A stretch of DNA of 8,066 nt, from contig JBBRMM010000039.1 in assembly GCA_038230835.1 (NCBI GenBank), positions 1 through 8,066 of the forward strand, read 5' to 3'. The notes beneath the pieces were generated by a model. It was given only the letters and a program-made list of their open reading frames with translations, was not told where the DNA came from and searched no databases. Made by a program: the position numbers and the translations under genes. Numbering within the stretch: position 1 is the first letter of the stretch; every line of letters starts with the position of its first letter. This DNA comes from DASUHT01 sp038230835. GTDB taxonomy: Bacteria; Actinomycetota; Thermoleophilia; Gaiellales; JAICJC01. Positions 5,875 through 8,066 of the stretch are shown piece by piece.

Positions 5875-6225
5875 TCAGCTGCCGGCGGCGCAGGCCACAG
5901 CGGCCCGCCGGCAGGCGGCCGCACAGCGTTGCATCTCCTCGTCGCCCAGCCGTTCGCACGAGGCGGCGCAGCGCCCGCACACCGCGGCGCACAGATGCGA
6001 CATCTGGTGGGCGAAGTCCGAGCTGCGAAGCATCAGGTCGCGGGTGGCGTCGCAGATCGTGGCGCAGTCCATGAGCAGGCGCAGGTGCAGCAGGTTGGCG
6101 TGCTCACCGCCGCGCTGGACGCAGGCGGAGATCGTCTCGACGCAGACCTGGTGACAGTCGGTGCAGGCGTCGATTCGCTCCGCAAAGCGCGTGCCGGCCC
6201 GGTGGGCCGTGGCGTGCTCGCTCAT
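5875..6225 (-). CDS. Four-helix-bundle copper storage protein, Csp3-like (DUF326)
   Basis: A 116-residue cysteine-rich helical protein with 13 cysteines, at 21, 24, 28, 35, 54, 58, 79, 83, 86, 90, 101, 105 and 112. Most are spaced C-x3-C or C-x2-C along helices (DACTDCHQVC, MDCATIC, LCAAVCGRCAASC, RCAAAC), so their side chains point into the bundle core. This is the signature of the Csp/DUF326 family, whose members bind many Cu(I) ions inside the bundle. There is no signal peptide, so it resembles the cytosolic Csp3 type; characterised Csp3 proteins carry more cysteines, so capacity may be lower. H4 and H8 near the N-terminus and H73/H77 could also contact metal. The ATG at 6225 is supported by GGAGGAG (6232-6238), six bases upstream. 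A TACCCT box inside a GC-rich palindrome precedes it, suggesting copper-responsive control. It is followed 49 bases later by dgt. Confidence 0.85.
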   Translation of the reverse strand: MSEHATAHRAGTRFAERIDACTDCHQVCVETISACVQRGGEHANLLHLRLLMDCATICDATRDLMLRSSDFAHQMSHLCAAVCGRCAASCERLGDEEMQRCAAACRRAAVACAAGS

Positions 6226-6244
6226 CCGTGTCTCCTCCGCTCGT

Positions 6245-6262
6245 GTCCCCACCAGGGTACCA
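6245..6262 (-). promoter_or_regulatory. Candidate promoter -10 with CsoR-like operator upstream of the copper-storage gene
   Basis: On the minus strand TGGTACCCT (6262-6254) is an extended -10 (TGN then TANNNT). It lies inside GTACCC-TGGT-GGGGAC (6260-6245), an imperfect inverted repeat whose half-sites GTaCCC and GTcCCC differ at one base. CsoR-type repressors are known to bind G/C tracts flanked by A/T in inverted repeats overlapping promoters, and release DNA on binding Cu(I). The predicted start is about 20 bases before the ATG. No csoR gene is in the window. Confidence 0.35.
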
Positions 6263-6283
6263 GTTGCACCCTGCGCGGCCGGG

Positions 6284-6295
6284 CCGGCGCGCCGG
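6284..6295. repeat. 12-bp perfect palindrome after the dehydrogenase stop
   Basis: CCGGCGCGCCGG at 6284-6295 is a perfect palindrome located two bases downstream of the dehydrogenase stop codon. It has no loop and no T-run, so it is unlikely to be an intrinsic terminator. In GC-rich DNA such palindromes arise often by chance. Confidence 0.25.
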
Positions 6296-6296
6296 A

Positions 6297-7070
6297 TCAG
6301 ATGATCACGGGCACGGTGCCGCCGTCCACGCTCCAGGCGGCACCGGTCACGTACGACGAGACCGGCGAGCACAGGAACACGATCGCCGCGGCGATCTCGG
6401 CGGGCTCGGCCATCCGGCCGAGCGGGCGGCCGGCGCCGACGGCGCGCAGCACCTCGTCACGGCTGCGATCCGAGCCGGCCGCGGTCTGGTCTGCCAGGCC
6501 GCCGACATCCAACCAGGCCGGCGTCAGGCTCGGTCCGGGGCACACCGCGTTACAGCGGATGCCGTCGCGGGCGTAGGTGTCGGCGACCAGGCGCGACAGC
6601 GAGAGCACGGCGGCCTTGGTGACCGAGTAGTGCGGCATGCCCAGACTGGGGCGCTTGCCGGCGGTCGATGCCACGTTGACGATCGCCGCCCGGGACGATT
6701 GACGGAGGTCGGGCAGCGCCGAGCGGATGCAGCGCACGTAGCTCATGACGTTCGTGTCCCAGACAGACTGCCACTCCGCGTCGGGCACGTCCTCGAAGTC
6801 GACGATCCGGGCCGTGCCGACGTTGTTGACCAGCACATCCAGGCCTCCCAGCGTCGACACGGCGCCGGCGACCGCTTCGTCAGCGCCCGAGCTGCTCGAA
6901 AGGTCGGCGGTGACGGCCGCCACGCCAAGCTCGTCCGCCGCCCCGTCGGGATGGCGCGACGCGATGGCCACGTCTGCGCCCTCGGCGGCCAGCAGCCGCG
7001 CGGTCTCTAGGCCGATGCCGGCGCTCCCGCCCGTCACCAGTGCCCGCAGCCCATGCAGCTCGAGATCCAT
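6297..7070 (-). CDS. SDR-family NAD(P)-dependent oxidoreductase
   Basis: Classical short-chain dehydrogenase/reductase of 257 residues; interconverts an alcohol or keto group using a nicotinamide cofactor. Cofactor-binding TGGSAGIG is at residues 13-20, D56 contacts adenine, and NNVG is at 82-85. The catalytic set is N107, S135 (IVNVASTAG) and Y148-x3-K152 (HYSVTK). PGPSLTP follows the active site and VDGGT near the end is a family hallmark. SR at 38-39, after the second strand, favours NADP(H). The substrate cannot be deduced; fatty-acyl, polyol and steroid SDRs all look alike at this level. The ATG at 7070 has no clear Shine-Dalgarno but has TACCAT (7079-7084) exactly eight bases upstream, so it may be leaderless. 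The copper-storage gene lies 71 bases downstream on the same strand. Confidence 0.93.
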   Translation of the reverse strand: MDLELHGLRALVTGGSAGIGLETARLLAAEGADVAIASRHPDGAADELGVAAVTADLSSSSGADEAVAGAVSTLGGLDVLVNNVGTARIVDFEDVPDAEWQSVWDTNVMSYVRCIRSALPDLRQSSRAAIVNVASTAGKRPSLGMPHYSVTKAAVLSLSRLVADTYARDGIRCNAVCPGPSLTPAWLDVGGLADQTAAGSDRSRDEVLRAVGAGRPLGRMAEPAEIAAAIVFLCSPVSSYVTGAAWSVDGGTVPVII

Positions 7071-7078
7071 GGTCGCGC

Positions 7079-7100
7079 ATGGTAGTGGATCATCTAGACT
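7079..7100. promoter_or_regulatory. Back-to-back -10 boxes in a 38-bp divergent intergenic region
   Basis: Minus-strand TACCAT (7084-7079) lies eight bases before the dehydrogenase ATG, and plus-strand TAGACT (7095-7100) lies eight bases before the ATG at 7109. Both fit TANNNT, and neither start codon has a clear Shine-Dalgarno sequence. In actinobacteria, leaderless mRNAs begin at or next to the start codon with the -10 about seven bases before it. Each -35 region would fall within the other promoter's -10 to +1 region. Promoter assignment is inferred from spacing only. Confidence 0.4.
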
Positions 7101-7108
7101 GCCCTCAG

Positions 7109-7360
7109 ATGGAGGACTACACCTTGAGGTACAAGGGTGAGCAGGTAGAGATCGCGCTCTTCGGTGGCGAGTATCAGGACGGGATCCTGACGGCCTATTG
7201 CTACGTCGAGGACGTACCCCACATCGAACTCAACGGCCATATTCTCGTCCCGCTGCAGAACGTCGCGTCGCTGCACTGCACGAGCCGCTGTGACGCCCAG
7301 GACGACTGGCCACCGCGGGGCATGTTCATCGACGACGACGGCCCCAGCGACGACGACTGA
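7109..7360 (+). CDS. Small protein of unknown function with acidic C-terminal tail
   Basis: An 83-residue protein that I do not recognise. The body (about 1-60) alternates hydrophobic and polar residues as in a small beta barrel: YTLRYKGEQVEIALF, DGILTAYCYV, HIELNGHILVPLQNVASLHC. It ends in DWPPRGMFIDDDGPSDDD, an acidic and probably disordered tail. C31, C57 and C61 are the only cysteines. There is no signal peptide or membrane segment. The start at 7109 is preceded by TAGACT eight bases away. An in-frame ATG at 7079 would add ten residues (MVVDHLDCPQ) and overlaps the candidate divergent promoter, so it is less likely. The gene faces the rRNA operon and ends just before its terminator. Codon use is GC-rich at third positions like its neighbours, supporting a real gene. 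Confidence 0.65.
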   Translation: MEDYTLRYKGEQVEIALFGGEYQDGILTAYCYVEDVPHIELNGHILVPLQNVASLHCTSRCDAQDDWPPRGMFIDDDGPSDDD

Positions 7361-7386
7361 CGGCCGCCGGGTCAAAGCCCAAATGC

Positions 7387-7417
7387 CGAAGGGGCCGCCT
7401 GGTGGGCGGCCCCTTCG
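7387..7417 (-). terminator. rRNA-operon terminator hairpin, possibly two-way
   Basis: CGAAGGGGCCGCC (7387-7399) pairs perfectly over 13 bp with GGCGGCCCCTTCG (7405-7417) around the 5-base loop TGGTG. On the minus strand it lies 8 bases after the 5S end and is followed by GGCATTTGGGCTTTG, a modest T-rich tail, so it most likely ends the rRNA operon. On the plus strand it lies 27 bases after the small-protein gene and could stop that transcript too, keeping the converging units apart. Confidence 0.8.
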
Positions 7418-7425
7418 AGGTTAAT

Positions 7426-7541
7426 CCCGGCGGCGACCTACTCTCCCAGGCGCTTGCGCACCAAGTACCATCGGCGCTGAGGGGCTTAACTGCTCTGTTC
7501 GGAATGGGAAGAGGTGTTTCCCCCTCGCTATGACCACCGGA
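7426..7541 (-). rRNA. rrf: 5S ribosomal RNA
   Basis: The universally conserved 5S loop CCCATTCCGAACAGAG lies near 7497-7512 on the minus strand, followed by AGTTAAG, then GCCGATGGTACT and GGGAGAGTAGG. Helix I pairs CCGGTGGT (7540-7533) with GCCGCCGG (7434-7427). Length is about 116 nt; the exact ends may differ by a few bases. Confidence 0.95.
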
Positions 7542-7619
7542 AACTGTAAAAGCTACGGGGCGGCCGGCGAACGCGCGGCCCACCCTCAAAACTCCAGAGC
7601 GGCTTGCAGTGGTCTCTAC
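7542..7619 (-). other. 23S-5S rRNA spacer
   Basis: This 78-base spacer holds no tRNA gene and no open frame of note. It should carry the processing signals that release 23S and 5S from the precursor, but the partner strand of the 23S processing stem lies outside the window. Confidence 0.6.

Positions 7620-8066
<447 letters not shown>

Noticed and set aside
4863..6074. Long open frame on the plus strand opposite dgt and the copper-storage gene (about 400 codons)
   Set aside because: It is antisense to two genes with clear family motifs. Long shadow frames are expected in GC-rich DNA, and the translation shows no domain.
7555..7585. Short GC hairpin in the 23S-5S spacer as a terminator
   Set aside because: Only about 5 bp pair cleanly and a stop between 23S and 5S would make no sense; it is more likely processing structure or chance.

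Overview
The window is chromosomal DNA from a high-GC actinobacterium-like organism. Supporting signs are strong G/C at third codon positions, GTG and TTG starts, four-base GTGA gene overlaps, a dgt-dnaG pair as in many actinobacteria, and actinobacterial-looking 23S and 5S rRNA. The adjacent dgt-dnaG-rpoD order makes a deep actinobacterial lineage such as Thermoleophilia possible, but this is a guess that a 23S search would settle.

Region 1 (1-2097) is the end of an integrated mobile element. It starts with the right end of an IS3-type insertion sequence. This has removed the front of a gene of which only the last 159 codons remain. A MerR-type excisionase gene overlaps the end of that remnant. 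A tyrosine recombinase with its own apparent promoter and leader hairpin follows. All catalytic residues of the integrase are present, but its last ~20 residues are read in a shifted frame. Immediately after it lie an 11-bp tandem repeat and an inverted repeat, then the 3' end of a tRNA-Asn gene, the likely attachment site.

Region 2 (2098-7070, all minus strand) is core genome. In transcription order it holds a short-chain dehydrogenase, a 13-cysteine Csp-type copper-storage protein, a dNTP triphosphohydrolase (dgt), DNA primase (dnaG), a primary-type sigma factor (rpoD) and tRNA-Asn. dgt/dnaG overlap by four bases, dnaG/rpoD are 11 bases apart, and tRNA-Asn follows rpoD by 16 bases. This gives a nucleotide hygiene, replication priming and transcription initiation cluster ending in a tRNA gene.

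Region 3 (7071-8066) has a divergent small acidic-tailed protein of unknown function on the plus strand. It is followed by a strong hairpin and then the 5S and the 3' part of the 23S rRNA on the minus strand, the tail of an rRNA operon.

No wholly new system is evident. The items most worth a second look are the frameshifted integrase with its tandem repeat beside tRNA-Asn, the copper-storage gene with a CsoR-like palindrome over its -10 box, and the paired TANNNT boxes exactly 8 nt before two divergent start codons.
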